From: Caprella mutica
Taxonomy: Eukaryota > Arthropoda > Malacostraca > Amphipoda > Caprellidae
Direction: 5' to 3'
NCBI GenBank assembly: GCA_947561585.1
Contig: CANNZV010000119.1
Coordinates: forward strand, 372,001-436,000
DNA: 64,000 nt
This document shows positions 20,401 to 34,100 of the stretch, piece after piece. A model generated the notes under the pieces. The model did no database searches and had not been told where the DNA came from. It worked only from the letters and a program-made list of their open reading frames with translations. A program made the position numbers and the translations under genes. The first letter of the stretch is position 1. Each line of letters starts with the position of its first letter.

Positions 20401-23400
20401 AAGCAATGGGATCTAATTCTACATTTAAGAAATATAATGCGCTGTTTATTTATCTAACCCAGATCTCATATATCACGTACATTTTTAGCTGTTCACCAAG
20501 TCAATCAATTTCAGGCAAAAGTTGAAATATTAAGGTAAAGAAAACTCGTGATTTTACATATTTGGAAATGAACTGTATATCTATGTCGGAAAGGTCATAT
20601 TTCACCCGTCATTAATTTATTTATTTATATATTTATTTATCATCTTGTTATTCGCTTAACTGAAAAAGTGTTCAAAGGTCATATTTTACCCGTCATTAAT
20701 TTATTTATTTATATATTTATTTATCATCTTGTTATTCGCTTAACTGAAAAAGAGTTCAACCAAATGGCCCGAAAGTTGGTGAAACGATTGTTTCATGTTC
20801 ATTGTCTATGCAGTGACCTGCTGGTAGAATTTTGGGAGCGACCTGGTCAAAGGTCAAGGTTATGATCATTTATAACTCAAAAAGTATTGAACCATATTGC
20901 ATGAAAATTGGTGGGACTATTGGTTATTATCCAGTTAGCAGCTTTTTAAATTTTAGGAGAGAACGTGTCAAAGAGGCGGCGAAGGTATGTGCTATACCGA
21001 GTGCACATAATCTAGTTAGATTTCAAATGATTGATTTTGAAAACTGTTTTGGAGAAAAAAGAATTATGTTAAACTTTTACCAATCTGTGTTCTTATCAGG
21101 ATTTAGAAGAATGGATCAATGGTGCTGGATCCCATGGTGTAATCTACTTCAGTCTAGGAACTGTGGTCAAAATTTCCGGCTTGCCAGAGAAGTATGTGCA
21201 ATTTGAAATTTTTTGATGGACTATAAGGTGAAACCATAACTGTACATCACATTATTTGATTTCTTAGACCCAGAAAAACTTTATTGAAAGTTTTTAGCAA
21301 CTTGCCACAAAGAATACTATGGAAGGCAGATGTTGAATTCATGGAAGGTCTTCCTGAAAATGTTAAGCTTGCAAAATGGCTTCCTCAACAAGATATTCTT
21401 GGTATGTAAAATATAATTTTACCCAGGTAGGTCAATTACATATATTATTACTATAGGCAAGATTTTAAATGGAAAAAAAATACACCTTTATGATTGAATA
21501 GAAAAGGTAATGCATTATAGGAAAACAATGGTCAAATTAAAAAGTTAATTTGTTATTTATATTCAAGACGATATAAAATTATAAATCATCAAATGAATGG
21601 AAACTTTTCGGCTCCTTCGTAGAATTTTCTAAAACATACAATAGCGTCAACGCGGGCATTGCCCCCCACTTAGTGAACAAGTCCAATTATCTCTAAAACT
21701 ATTACAGATAGAGAACATCTGTAAGATGCAAAAGAAAGAAATAGTCACTTATTTAATGAATACAAAACGACTTTGCCCTACGACCAATGGGTTAATAGGT
21801 ACTCAACTTTTTCTAAAAAATAACTGCTACCCTAGCAAACAAAGCATTAATCCTGCACCATTCAAAACAATATCCTGCATTGCAGGTTGATGGCCTGCAC
21901 CCCTATTAACATGGAAACTAATAGATCAATACAAATTTGGATTACACCATCATAAAGAACAGCTTCTAAACTCTTAGAAACAATATTAAAAGTTCACTAG
22001 TACAATACTTGGAAATAGCGTCATGTGTTTGAACAAGTAACACCTATGAAAATTAAGAGGCTCAATATTGAACCACCTGAAAATATAATATTGAGCCACC
22101 TGAAAATATAAATCGCGCATAATTTACTATTACGAAAAAGTTATAAGTTAGAATATACTTTAAATGTTGCACAAACATCAGAAAATAGTTTAAGTTTATT
22201 TTTGTGAAGTCAGATTCACGTTACAGACTAGAGTTTATTTTGTATTACGTTTTTTGTTGGTGCATAAATACTCATGCATAATAAGAGTTTAGGCAGGCAT
22301 CTTTTCGCACATACACTACACACTGTATGTACACACCCTACACACTGTATGAACCCACCCTACACACTGTATGTATACACGCTATACAATTATCTATGGT
22401 TATTATATTTTATCATGCTGGAAGTTCAACATTTTATTGTACTGTAAAAGTGCGGGTTAATGCACTGGATATTTTTTTCATGCCGAGCAAAACCCCGCAC
22501 TACTTTGTTGCCATGTAGTCAATTTTTGGCTGACCTGAAACAAAAAAAGTAGGGTGTATATTAAAGTACGCAAATTAACGTATAATATGTCTTGAACGTG
22601 ATAAAATTTGATTGAGAATTATGGATTCCGCAGCAAATCTTGCAAAATTATCTGATTTTACGAATGCAAATGTTTGATGCATAATTTTATTTTAAAGTGT
22701 CCTATTTAGAAATTATTTTAAAATACTTACCGAAATTTAACATAGATAATATTATTTGTCCTGAGGTTGAAAACCTGCTCTTCCCAATGCCGTAAACAGA
22801 AATTTAAATTTCTAAATAGTTTTGCGGGAGTGCAGGGGGTGCGGTAAGGGGGGTGCGGTAAGGGGGCTGCGGGGTAATGCCCGCACATTTCAGGTGCGGA
22901 GGAATTACCCGCGTTGATGCTATTTTCCGAATTTTCTTTGAAATTAAATATAAAATTTGTTTGGATTGATAAAACTGGTTCTCAAATATGATTAATTTTT
23001 CATTGAATGAAATCTACTGAATATGCAATCGGGCATTAAGGGGCCAGGCATTTAGAATCCGTAATGAAATTTTTTCTATCTCTCTCAATCAGGTCACCCC
23101 CAAGTGAAGTTGTTCATCACTCACGGCGGTCTGTTCAGCATCACCGAGACTACCTTCCATGCGGTTCCAATTCTCGGTATGCCGGTATTCGCGGACCAGG
23201 AGAGTAACATGATGAAAGTGGAGAGGAATGGATTCGGACTCGCAATCGAATGGGATGATTTGACTGAGGATTTGTTTATGGATAAAATTCAATCTTTGTT
23301 GTATGATGAAAAGTGAGTGTTTAGTGTACTTTATTCTAAAAATGATTTTGGTGTGGCACAGTAAAAATTTCATGAAAATTGATTTCTCCGGTTGTGGTAA

Positions 23401-26325
23401 AGTAGATAATATACCTGAGCAATGATGAACATTTGCAAAGTTTCCAGGAATTCTTTCACATGATTCTTTTGTCATTTGGCGTTTTTCAATCATAAACATC
23501 AAATAAATTTCCATATTAAATTAGCATTTGGTTATATATTTAGTTATAGACTTATGATACTGAATCATCAATTATTTAATATAGACGAAAAGTGAACAAT
23601 AGGTGAAAATGAAATATAAAAATAAGTCACTATTTTTAATACCTCTCATTTTTCAAATTAAAAAAAACGGAACACTTTATGCAATTCATTGCCTGTATTA
23701 TCAATTTTAAAACCAATCAACTGATATCACAGGAACATAGAGGGTATAGTAACTAGTAAACGACGCAAAAATATGACGTCACTAAGACAACACTTTTCTT
23801 GTTTGTGACCGAGCGGCTCTTTATTCCTCAAATTTGCATGTTAATATCGATAAGTTTAAAATAATTTCATAAGGGTATCGTGTAAAAGATATATAATTCA
23901 GATGTGTTTTTATTGTTCATTCTTTTACTTGTCTATAAAAAATAAGGTCTTTAACATATACTACCTAGGAGCCTAAACTAGTGCTAGTTAACTGCTAAAT
24001 GGTAGTTCCAATGAAAAACAATTAAGGAAAAAAATAATGGAAATACTATTTAACCAATGCCTAGTTAGTAATTGATAAGAAAAAATTCAATTTATTAGTT
24101 ACTAAGTTTAAGTAGGTAGTCCCATGTTTCAAAGTGTGATCAGAGTCGCAATTTCCGGTCACGTCAAACTAGATTCGATGAGCTGATTACGATACCCTAT
24201 ATGTCACTGTATCCTGGTCACCACTCACAAAAATGGGGAAAAAATCGAAAATACTGGCGGTATCACTGCGGTTCACCGCTGAACCCTGCGTTACTATGGA
24301 GTTGGCTTAACTGTACCGTGAGGCAGGAAGCGTTGGTTTGGCGGTATGTAGCTGTGCGACCTCCATACTAACGTCAAACCAAAGTTCATCACCCCCACAA
24401 ATTACTTTTGCAATGCAGGAGACCGTTTCAGCAAACTCGTATCCGTGATTGAAACATTTTCAAATACCTCATCAAAGCTTGTGTAAAGTTTATTTACTTT
24501 GCACCCCAATCAGCTGTGGTTCAGCATTTAATATTTGTGCGTTGGCCTTGCGAACCCAAACGTCAACGAACTTGCGTCTGATGGTGGCAAGCTTTAGATG
24601 AGCATCGTTGAGGGCGGTGGTGAACTTTTCGGAGCGGAAAACTACCTTTCCTCAACGCTCGTTATATTATCTGCAGTTCAGTACTTTCGCAACGGTAGAA
24701 TTGAAAATAAGCGGTGGTCGATCGAATATGGCGTTGCCTAAATGGAGGCCTGAATGGAGGGTAACAAGCGGTTATGATAATTCTCCTCGCTTCAGGAACG
24801 CTCTAGGAAGTGCTTCTGGTGTGACCAAGACTTCAAATGACGGACGTCAGCCAACTATCGATTTCTATCAAAAATCTATCAGAATCTATGATAGATTTCA
24901 TCCGCTCAGCTATTTAGTCAAAAGCAGTATGACGTTAAACCAACTTTTACTACGTGCTCATCACTCACGGCGGTTTGTTCAGCATCACAGAGTCTACCTT
25001 CCTTGCTGTTCTAATTCTTGGTATGACTGCATTTGCGAATCAGGAGAATAACATGATGAAAGTGGAGAAGAATGGATTCGGACTTACAATCGAAAGGGAT
25101 GATTTTTCTAAGGATTTGTTAATGGATAAAATAAAATTTTGTTGTATGATAAAAAGTGAGTGATTAGTGTGCTTTATTCTAAAAATGATTTTGATGTGGT
25201 AAAGTAGAAAATTTTATGAAAATTGATTTCTCTGGTTGTGGAAAAGTAGATAACATACCTGAGCAATGGTAGATATTTGCGAGTTTCTAGGAATTTTCTT
25301 TGTATGATTATATAGTCGTTAGGCATTTTTCAATCATATACATGAAATCAAATTAGCATCTGTTTATACATATAGTTTAGTTAAGAAAAGTGAACATTTG
25401 TGGAATTAGAACAAAAAAAAAGTTACCATTTTTAATGCCTCTCATTTTTCAAATTCATATAAAACGGAAAACTTTCTTCACTTCATTCTTCATTTTCTAT
25501 TTCAGATACCAAATTAACGTTAACGAAAGATCATTACTTTTGCGAGATCAGCCGATATCACCCCAAGACTCTGTGGTCTACTGGACTGAGTATGCAATCA
25601 GGCATGCAGGAGCCAGGCATTTGAAGTCACCGGTGCATCAAATGGAATGGTAAATTTATTTTTAAAATATAATAACTGAAGAGAATGTCTAAAGATTTTT
25701 TCTTCATTTCGATACAATAGTTGTGAATATCTAGAACTTAACGATATCAAAAGAAGTTTTAATTTATGATTAATTGCCTTTTTTTGCTATTCATTTTAAT
25801 TTTTAATATTGAATTCTAATACTTATAACTAAGATATTATACTACTATAAAGATTCACCACCTTCGGAGATTTCGGTTTCCAAAATACATCGTGCTGCCA
25901 CCTTTTGAAAAAGGTGGCACTATGTATTTTTGAATATTATTTTCTTCAAATGTCTCTCTACTTAAGAAATAAAATTTAATTTCTACTTGTCTCTGCATTC
26001 TGAGCTAAAATTCAAAGTACTTTAATCATTTACTAGATGTTTCAAAAACTAACATTTGTAGTTAAAATTTCTTAGAATCTTTGAAGAGAGTTTAAATGGG
26101 AATATTTCTTTTTTTTATTTCTCACCAATTTTTTTAAGTACGAATTTTTTTCCTTCTCCCAATTTCTTCATCAGGTACGAGTTGTACAATATTGATGTGT
26201 GGTTCTCTTTTTTGCTGCTGGTGGTACTTGTAATCACATTAATGCTCCTTTTCCTGGTCAAATGCTTGAAGTTCTGCGGTAGAAAATTCTCAAAGAAAAC
26301 AGATTCTAAAAAGAAGAAAAACTGA
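17432..26325 (+). CDS. UDP-glycosyltransferase UGT-2 (10 coding exons)
   Basis: Closest relative of UGT-1. Exons: 17432-17581, 17663-17923, 19024-19220, 19488-19583, 19851-19944, 21100-21191, 21268-21401, 23093-23312, 25506-25649, 26175-26325 (1539 nt, 512 aa). Every exon length and phase equals UGT-1. Signal peptide, His33 in the SH motif, Glu124, the exon 8 signature FITHGG with the DQ donor pair, the membrane segment and the KKKKN tail are all kept, so it should be an active ER enzyme. Introns 2, 5 and 7 are enlarged by insertions absent from UGT-1. Like UGT-1, it has a decayed exon 9 remnant and a truncated, frameshifted exon 8 in intron 8. The working splice is from 23312 to 25506. Confidence 0.92.
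19980..20423. mobile_element. Insertion in UGT-2 intron 5 (solo-LTR-like)
   Basis: About 445 bp absent from intron 5 of the other three paralogs. Its ends read TGTAGA...TCTACA, a short inverted repeat of the TG...CA kind seen on LTRs. No 5-bp target duplication is visible. The flanks share a longer, diverged similarity of about 20 bp instead, so a retroposon origin is also possible. Confidence 0.35.
20591..20758. repeat. 84-bp tandem duplication in UGT-2 intron 5
   Basis: Two adjacent copies (20591-20674 and 20675-20758) that differ at very few positions. Each contains an AT-rich run of TTTATTTA type. Recent local duplication. Confidence 0.9.
21643..22921. mobile_element. TIR element in UGT-2 intron 7
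   Basis: Inverted ends AGCGTCAACGCGGG (21643) and CCCGCGTTGATGCT (22921) bound 1279 bp. Removing the segment restores sequence close to UGT-1 intron 7 with no extra bases, so no target duplication is seen. The interior has a short tandem repeat (22309-22385, unit about 22 bp around TACACACTGTATG) and a G-rich subterminal tract near 22830. No transposase found. Confidence 0.65.
23731..24212. mobile_element. TIR element interrupting the decayed exon 9 of UGT-2
   Basis: The left end (ACATAGAGGGTATAGTAA) and right end (complement near 24190-24210) are inverted. It lies where an extra exon 9 of UGT-2 would be; only a few bases resembling exon 9 (GATATCAC) remain at its left. It contains a TGACGTCA site near 23774. 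No coding capacity. Confidence 0.45.
24213..24953. mobile_element. Truncated GC-rich element between duplicated UGT-2 exons
   Basis: Counterpart of 12495-13285 in UGT-1, with the same internal blocks (GTACCGTGAGGCAG, CATACTAACGTCAAACC) and the same join to a truncated exon 8. An open frame spanning 24608-25051 crosses the element and the exon fragment out of the UGT frame and is not a gene. Confidence 0.6.
24955..25157 (+). pseudogene. 5'-truncated second exon 8 in UGT-2
   Basis: Similar to exon 8 from ITHGG onward, with no acceptor. A 1-base loss near 25133 shifts the end of the frame, and several substitutions alter the conserved segment after the signature. Non-functional relic, parallel to 13286-13494. 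Confidence 0.8.
25884..25929. mobile_element. Internally deleted MITE in UGT-2 intron 9
   Basis: Only the two inverted ends of the MITE seen at 14221-14446 remain, joined tail to tail, forming a short hairpin. The roughly 180-bp interior has been lost. Confidence 0.75.
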
Positions 26326-26706
26326 GATTTTGATAGAAGTTGAATACCTCTAAAAATTTAATCTATAAGTGTCTAGAGGAGTGCTGGATAAATTCCTATT
26401 TTATATTATCATCAACATGTTACTTAAACACTTATAAATTTCATTGGAACTGTTCACGTAGGTCTAAAATTCTATCCAAAAGTCAAACTTCAAAAGTTAC
26501 GTAACACTTAATGTTTCTAGTCAAAATCAAGAAGATGTAAGCAACAGCAGCAACAATCAATTCCCAACCAAATTCTCAATTACATTTGTATATCTGATAT
26601 GATTTTATTTGGGTTTCTTTCATGTGGTTAGTTTATTGTAAAATTAATAATATTAAAAAAATAAAAAATATGGTTTTACTTATTATTTAATTTTCAGAAC
26701 AGTTAA

Positions 26707-27228
26707 TCCTAATGAGTTTGACTATCAGAATGAACGAGAAGGTTTGACTATATATATGTTAAAAAAAACACGTGTCTTATTTATAAACCTACAATACTGT
26801 ATTTTTTACAAGTTGTTGGAATATATATATATACTAAACTAATGTGCACCAAATTCCAAGTAAAAATAGTGAATAAATACATTGGTATTTAATACGTTCG
26901 CAACTGAGAGAGCAGAGCTGTGATTGGGTGGAGGGTGACTGATCGCGCATGTGTGTGTGCTTCATGACAACATAGAATGATTTTGGCTTAGAGGCTAACC
27001 AAACTGTATGTCTATGTTGCCAAACGACACCACAGGGCAATTAATTTCCAAATTTACGTGATTTACGCCGATATGTATACATTTCTTAACTTTTACATAC
27101 AAAATTATATTTGGTATTTATGTAGGAACAAAGTCAAGAATGGCCGGTAAATTTAAAGGAATGGCATGAAAGATATAAAATAATTTTAAAAGGATGTGCC
27201 TAGAAAACATATGTCAAACTAATTAGGG
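26707..27228. mobile_element. piggyBac-type MITE in UGT-2 3' flank
   Basis: Orthologous insertion to 15805-16329. The left flank is TTAA; the right flank is now TCAA. Ends are TCCTAATGAGTTTGAC and its near complement. Confidence 0.75.
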
Positions 27229-27304
27229 TCAAACACATATACACATCTGCTATGAATGCTGCGTAAGTTTTATGGATTAAACACAATAACTATGTATTCT
27301 CCAA

Positions 27305-27765
27305 ATACTTCAAACTACACTCATTTCAATACCAACAAAATACACTGAACCTCAATTACCCTCTACACCACCGAATACAACTATCCACAACAACACAAAG
27401 GAAACAATACCAAACTGCCCACTATGTAAAACACATATACAGGACACCAAACACATTTTAAAATAGTCCAAATTTTAAATGCAAACCTTCCCCTCATCAC
27501 CTAGTAAGGAATTCTACTGGGGAGTTATAGGGGAGAAGCAGTTCTTTAACACCACTCATACACCCAACACCATATCTAACACACACAATACCACCTCACC
27601 ACCTAGTTCGGAGCAATACACGAGGCTAATTTAGGATGGATGATGTCCCTCTGCGGCCCTTCTCCAGGTGGAAGACCGCGAGAGCGATGTGAGTGCCTCA
27701 TTCCCAATGTTGGGGTCAGGAGGGGTCGACATCATCACCTATGAAAAGAATATTTAATGATATTA
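27305..27765 (+). mobile_element. Non-LTR retrotransposon tail upstream of UGT-3
   Basis: The plus strand encodes a C-P-L-C-K-T-H-I-Q-D-T-K-H-I-L stretch near 27413, typical of the C-terminal cysteine/histidine motif of jockey-like ORF2 proteins, and then runs into stops. The downstream block with GGTGGAAGACCGCGAGAG (near 27668) is shared by all four copies. Confidence 0.6.
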
Positions 27766-28159
27766 TTCAAATAATTAATACAGTTTTCTTACTGAAACAT
27801 AATATTTTTAAATATTGACTTATTAAATTATCAGCATGCGTACCGTTGTTATGTTTATTCGATATAATTTAGTAAATTACTATATTAATTTTGTATATTC
27901 AAATTTTACTTAGATATCATATTTAGGAGCCGTACAAACTTTGAAAAAGTCTTAGTGGACCAGTAACCAATCTTAATTTGTAGCTTATCCTGATAATTCA
28001 TTTGTTTTCATACCGTATAGCTTAGAACTAATATAAATAATATAAAATTTAAATAGAAGTCAATAAAGTATGTTAGCTTTTCCAAATTCATTATTACTCT
28101 AAATGTATGCTTTAGATGAGTTATCCATTTTTTCAGAGATTTTAATAAATCATAGAACC

Positions 28160-31100
28160 ATGAGAGTGTTTCTAGTATGTTTGTTGTTGCTCAATTTCCT
28201 TGGAGTAACCCTAGGCAGTAACATCCTAATCATCGCCCCAATAGCGACCAAGAGTCACATGAACTTTATAGGAGAGGTGGGGCGAGTCTTGGCTGACAGA
28301 GGACACCAGGTGAGTTTTTGAAATCTTGTCACACGATATGGTAAAGTTAGGATATGAAATATTGTAATTTTGAAACGCTTTCCATGACAGGTAACATTCT
28401 TCAAAACTTTCGATACTAACAGTCACCCAAACATCACTTCTGTAAATTCAGTAGTTAATTTAGAGGAGCATATCCCTAATACTTTCGAGAGCAGAAATGT
28501 GGGAACATCCATGAAGATGCTGGAAATTTTACCTGATTTGTGTACAGAGGCTATGAGCATCTTTCGTGAGAAGAATATCGATGTCAAAAAGTTCGATATT
28601 GTTTTCGTAGAAATCTTTGGAAACGAATGCTTTTTGGCAGAGTTGAAAGATGTAAGTAATTGAATGAGAAAAATCTTACATATGAGTATTATATCAAAAT
28701 ATACAACTATATTGTTAAGAGTATTTACTTTTGGTGTTTGTGGTCCGGAATATCAATTCCCGTACATTTTACCTTAATAAAATTTTGTCCAAATGAAATC
28801 ATTCATTTTCTTACCACAGTGCCCATAAGATTTTTATAGGGACAGATTAAATTTTTATGAAGTTCTGTCCGAATGATTCAACATTGTAAAATTAGTGGTC
28901 TGTAATTTCTGTCGATATCATTGCAATTGATAGGAAATTAGGAGCTGTAGTAGGAAATTAATCAATATAATCATGAATTTGAAATATTTATATATTCATT
29001 AACTTTATAATAGAATTTTTTTAATAGAATTCCTATTATTTATTAAACTGAGAAATATTGATGTTAAATGCCCCTTTTTTCAATCGCAGGTTAATTTCGG
29101 TTTCTTGAATCCAAATGTTGTTGCTGGGATTGTTCACAAACTGATGGGGAATTTGTACTTCCCATCATTTGAAGTTATGGTGGGAGTTCCTCTCGATTTC
29201 CCAATGTCCTTTTTAGAAAGAATGGGCAATCTCTTTTCATACATTCTCTTAACAGAATTCTACTTTCCTATGTTCTACTATAATAAGTATGTATCCACCT
29301 CAATTTATAAGAATTATATATATTTTAATGATCATATACATTAGTCAATGATATGCCATATCGTCTGCTCTCCCTCAGCATTCTTGAAACTTGCAAAGAA
29401 GCTGGACTCTGCAGCAGAGACATAGATTCCTTGTTGGAAATTGGAAAAAATGCCTCCATAGTATTTTCCAATAGGTAAGAAAATTGGATTTTTTGGGATT
29501 TTATTCCAAACTGAGAGATTTTTACACTACGATTAAAATACCAAATTTGGATCTTTTAGTTTCCTTAGATATGATTTACGATAATTTGGATGTAATCAAT
29601 ATGTTAAAGATTTAAATTTTATTTCTCCTGTTGTTTTTAATCATTACAGTTAGTGAGATATATAATTTGATGCATAAATCAATTTTCTCATCCAGCGTCA
29701 GAAGTTTGGAATATCCTCCAACTCCTATGATGCCAAATCTGATCCACACAGGAGCTTTAAACTGTCGGGATCCGAAACCTTTACCTAAAGTAAGAAAAAT
29801 AAGTTTTTAAGAAATAGAATGTTCAGTTTATTTATCTAACCAAGGTCTCATATAACACGTATATTTTTTGTTGTTCACCAGTCAATCAATTTCAGGCAAA
29901 AGTTGCAATCTTGATGAAGAGAAAATTTGTGATTTTAGATATTTGGAAATGAACTTTATATCTATTTAATTAGATGTCATATGATTGATTTGGAGAACTG
30001 TTTTGGATGAAAAAATAATTATGTGAAACTTTTACCAATCTGTGTTCTTATCAGGATTTAGAAGAATGGATCAATGGTGCTGGATCCCATGGTGTAATCT
30101 ACTTCAGTCTTGGAACTGTGGTTAAAATTTCCAGCTTACCAGAGAAGTATGCAATTTGAATTTTTTGATGGATTAAAATTAAGGTGAAATTGAAAGTTTA
30201 AAATTCTATATCAAATTGCTTAATTTTTTAGACACAGAAAAACGTTATTGAAAGTTTTTAGTAACTTACCACAAAGAATACTATGGAAGGCAGATGTTGA
30301 AGCCATGGAAGATCTTCCTGAAAATGTTAAGCTTGCAAAATGGCTTCCCCAACAAGATATTCTTGGTATGTAAAGAATATTTTCAGTCTTGGTCAATAAT
30401 AGGGCAGGCTTCGTTTCTATTACCACAATCACGAATCAGAGTTCCGTGTTATCGCACGGTTCCATATTTTCGTTCTCATAAAATCTGTATATATTAATCA
30501 TTATTTAAATTTTGTATTATTTAACTTTAGGTATCATGGTACCATTTATCAATGATTCCTTTGGGTAACATTTTACCAATTAGAATAAATATTAAATATA
30601 TTTTTTACACGTGGAAAATTGTCGAAGTATCGCCCCGGTCACACCGCCCGAACTTTGTTGGGGCGTTCCTTGTTACCGTTCATCCAAAGTTGGTCCCGTT
30701 AAAGCAACGCTGTATACGCTCGGCCACGGCTTATAGTCCCTACTACCGGTCCGAAAATTTTGATCTGTACGAAATACAGGGAGCAATGGGGAGCGTAACC
30801 AAATTTTCAATTCAGGCAAGGTTCTCCACCGCTCCACCAACACCCATCCAAAGTTTGGCACCGCTCAACGCAATTTCGTGGACTCTCGTGTAACCACCTA
30901 ATCAACGCTCGTTATAGTTAAACCAACGGTATAGTAAAGCGGTGTTTACATTGTCAGTCGGCACCTTGGTATTTCCCTAGGAATTCACCGCAAAGTGTCA
31001 AATTTCACCGTGCAACGCTGTTTTCGCATTGAAATTGAAAAATGGACAGTGTTCGTTCGGATGACCGCACTTTCGGAGAGTGACACTTTTTCAGGCCTCA

Positions 31101-34100
31101 CTCCTCTTCAGTTCGCTATTAGCAATATAGGAAGAGGAGGGTGTGCGAGGCTCCGCAGCAACCTTCTCTTTCTTTTCTATAGCGAGTTATTTGGCATGCA
31201 CTTTCTCACAGCTAAACACAGACTGAGAGCACAGCCACTATTAACCACACTGACGTACTGCAGTACAGTGTGAACACTCTCGTGGTGACACTGTCGAATG
31301 CTCAGTGATCACCACGCGAATTCCCTAGGTTGTGACTGACAATGTAAACACGGCTTACCGAAGGCTTCAGTGGCACACCTCTATTAAAATAAGTGTTATG
31401 GATGTCAAGTGAAACTCAGAGTTAATCTTAAAGTTTATTTTAATATGGAACTGAACACAACTGTATAAGAAAACTACAAGCAGAGCGCGAGTGTACGATT
31501 CAGATGCAAGAGAGATTAAACAGGACAACCGCACTGCTTAGAAGTGAATACGCAACTGAGGTCTGAGTGAAATGAAAATAACTGAGAATGTGAAACTGTA
31601 ACATTACAGTGGCAAACAATAAGTAAAAATAGTACATCAATCTAACTGACTATATCCATTATAAAAGGTATCTTACTTATTTTAATTAAACAAATCAATC
31701 TGTATTAAATACAAATATCAATACTCCTTCTCAGATTGCATTGTTTCATACATAAGAAAAAAATTCATATCAAAAACATCAAATCAGTTACATTAATTTT
31801 GTTTTTCAGTGATACCCATCAAAGATCGAAATTTCAGGAATTTATCAGAAGCAAGAGGTTTAGTTAGAACATCGGCAATCATGTCGTCGGTTGGACAATA
31901 AGTTAATTTTAATCTATCGTTCAAAATCAGTTCTCTTACAAAATGAAATTTAATGTCAATATGTTTAGTGCGTGAGTGATCTTTTGGGTTTTTGGCAATG
32001 ACCATAGCGGCCTGATTATCTTCGAAAATGTTGATAGGATTTTCATCCTTGACATTGAGATCGTGAAGTAAGCTCTTAAGCCAAACTGCTTCTTGTGCTG
32101 CACCTGAGAGGGAAACATATTCTGCTTCAGCAGTTGATAATGCCACACAAGTCTGCTTGTTTGTACGCCAAGAGATCACTCCACTATCTCCTAACTTAAA
32201 GCAGTAACCTGATGTTGACTTGCGATCGGTTCTATCCCCACCCCAGTCAGCATCAGCATAACCTACACAACCCTTAGAGCTACTTTTAGTATAGAGTAAT
32301 CCTAAATTCATTGTACCTTTCAAGTATCTGAAAATTCGTTTGATTGCTGACCAATGCTGCTGATAAGGTTTGTTGCAATACTTTGCTACATTTGAGACTG
32401 CAAAAGAAATGTCAGGTCTGGTTCTAGTGGATAGGAATAGAAGACTCCCCACTGCAGACTGATATTTCTGAGATTCAAAAACATCCGATTCATCATAACT
32501 CTTTAAGAGAGTGTTATTTACATCACAAGGTGTTGCTACTGGTTTGCAATCAGCGAATCCAAATTTTATCAAAATGCTTTTGATAAAGCCAGATTGATTG
32601 ATGAAAATTTCATCATCACTCTGGACGACTTTAACACCAAGGAAATAGTTTAATTCTCCTAAGTCTTTCATTAAATATTGCTTATTCAACAAATTCTTAA
32701 TTTTAGTAATGACATCAAGAGACTTACAGGCTATGATAACATCATCAACATAAATAGCAATTATACATATATCATTGTTATACATGCGTGTGTAAACACA
32801 CGAGTCACTACTGTTTTGCTCGAAATTCAACTCTTTCAAGAATTTATCCAGAGTATCATTCCAGCACTTTGGAGCTTGCTTGAGACCATAGAGTGCTTTA
32901 TTCAACCTACATACAAGATTAGATTTTCCCTGCTCCTGAAAAGATTCAGGTTGAGTCATATAGACTTCCTCGGTCAGTTCTCCATTGAGAAATGCTGAGG
33001 ACACATCCATTTGATGAACCTTAAATCCATCATGAGCAGCCAATGAAAGGATAGATCTCACGGACTCGAATCTAACAACAGGACTGAAGGTCTCGTCATA
33101 GTCAACACCAAAGCGCTGAGTAAACCCTTGGGCAACTAAACGAGCTTTGTAGGAGGAAACTGATCCATCGGGGCCAATTTTCTTTTTAAATACCCACTTA
33201 GATTTCACAGGGACTTTACCTTCAGGTAACTTAGCTAAATCCCAAACTTTATTCAAAGAAAGAGCATTCATCTCTTTTTGCATAGCTTCTTCCCACAGAG
33301 AACTTTCAGCCCCATTAAGAGCATCCTCAACGCTTTGCGGTTCACCTAAAGGAACTTCACTGCAAGTGTTAACCCACTCACCAAAACGGTGTGGTGGTCG
33401 TCTTTCTCTGTTGGAGCGTCTAAGCAACACATCAGGATTAGCTTCATCAATATGATCTCTTTCCTCCAGTGGAATAGAAAAATCAACAGTTTCATGAACG
33501 GTTTCATTTTCAGCACTCTCCTTCTCAAGCAAGCCTCTTTTAGATTCATTAAATAACACATCTCTACTAAATATTATTTTCTTACTTGCTAAATCATATA
33601 ATCTATAACCTTTAGTTACAGATCCATATCCTAACAATACACACAATTTAGTTTTAGGATCCAACTTAGATCGCTCATCTTTAGGAATATGGACATATGA
33701 GGCACAACCAAATACACGTAAATGACTAACTTTAGGCTTTCTGTTGTTCAGAGCTTCATATGGTGTCTTATCTAGCAATACAGAAGTAGGAGACCTATTA
33801 CGTACATAAACAGCTGTACTAATAGCTTCTGCCCAGAATGATTTGGGCAACTGAGAGTCAGAGAGCATAGCTCTAATGGTTTAAACTAAAGTCCTATTCA
33901 TTCTTTCCGCAACCCCGTTTTGTTCGGGTGTTTTAGAAATTGTGGTTTCATGACGAATACCCTGTTTTTTCAAATAGTTTTTGAACTCATTAGAGGTATA
34001 CTCTCCACCATTATCAGACCTAATACACTTTATCTTAGTATTGTACTGGTTCTCTACTAATGTTTTCCACTCAACAAAGGTTTCAAAAACATCACTCTTA

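Noticed and set aside
23089..23514. 141-codon minus-strand frame
   Set aside because: It lies opposite UGT-2 exon 8 and its donor region, and its sequence has no similarity to known families.
24608..25051. 147-codon plus-strand open frame
   Set aside because: It crosses from a GC-rich element into the truncated exon 8 in a different frame from the UGT protein, and has no domain.
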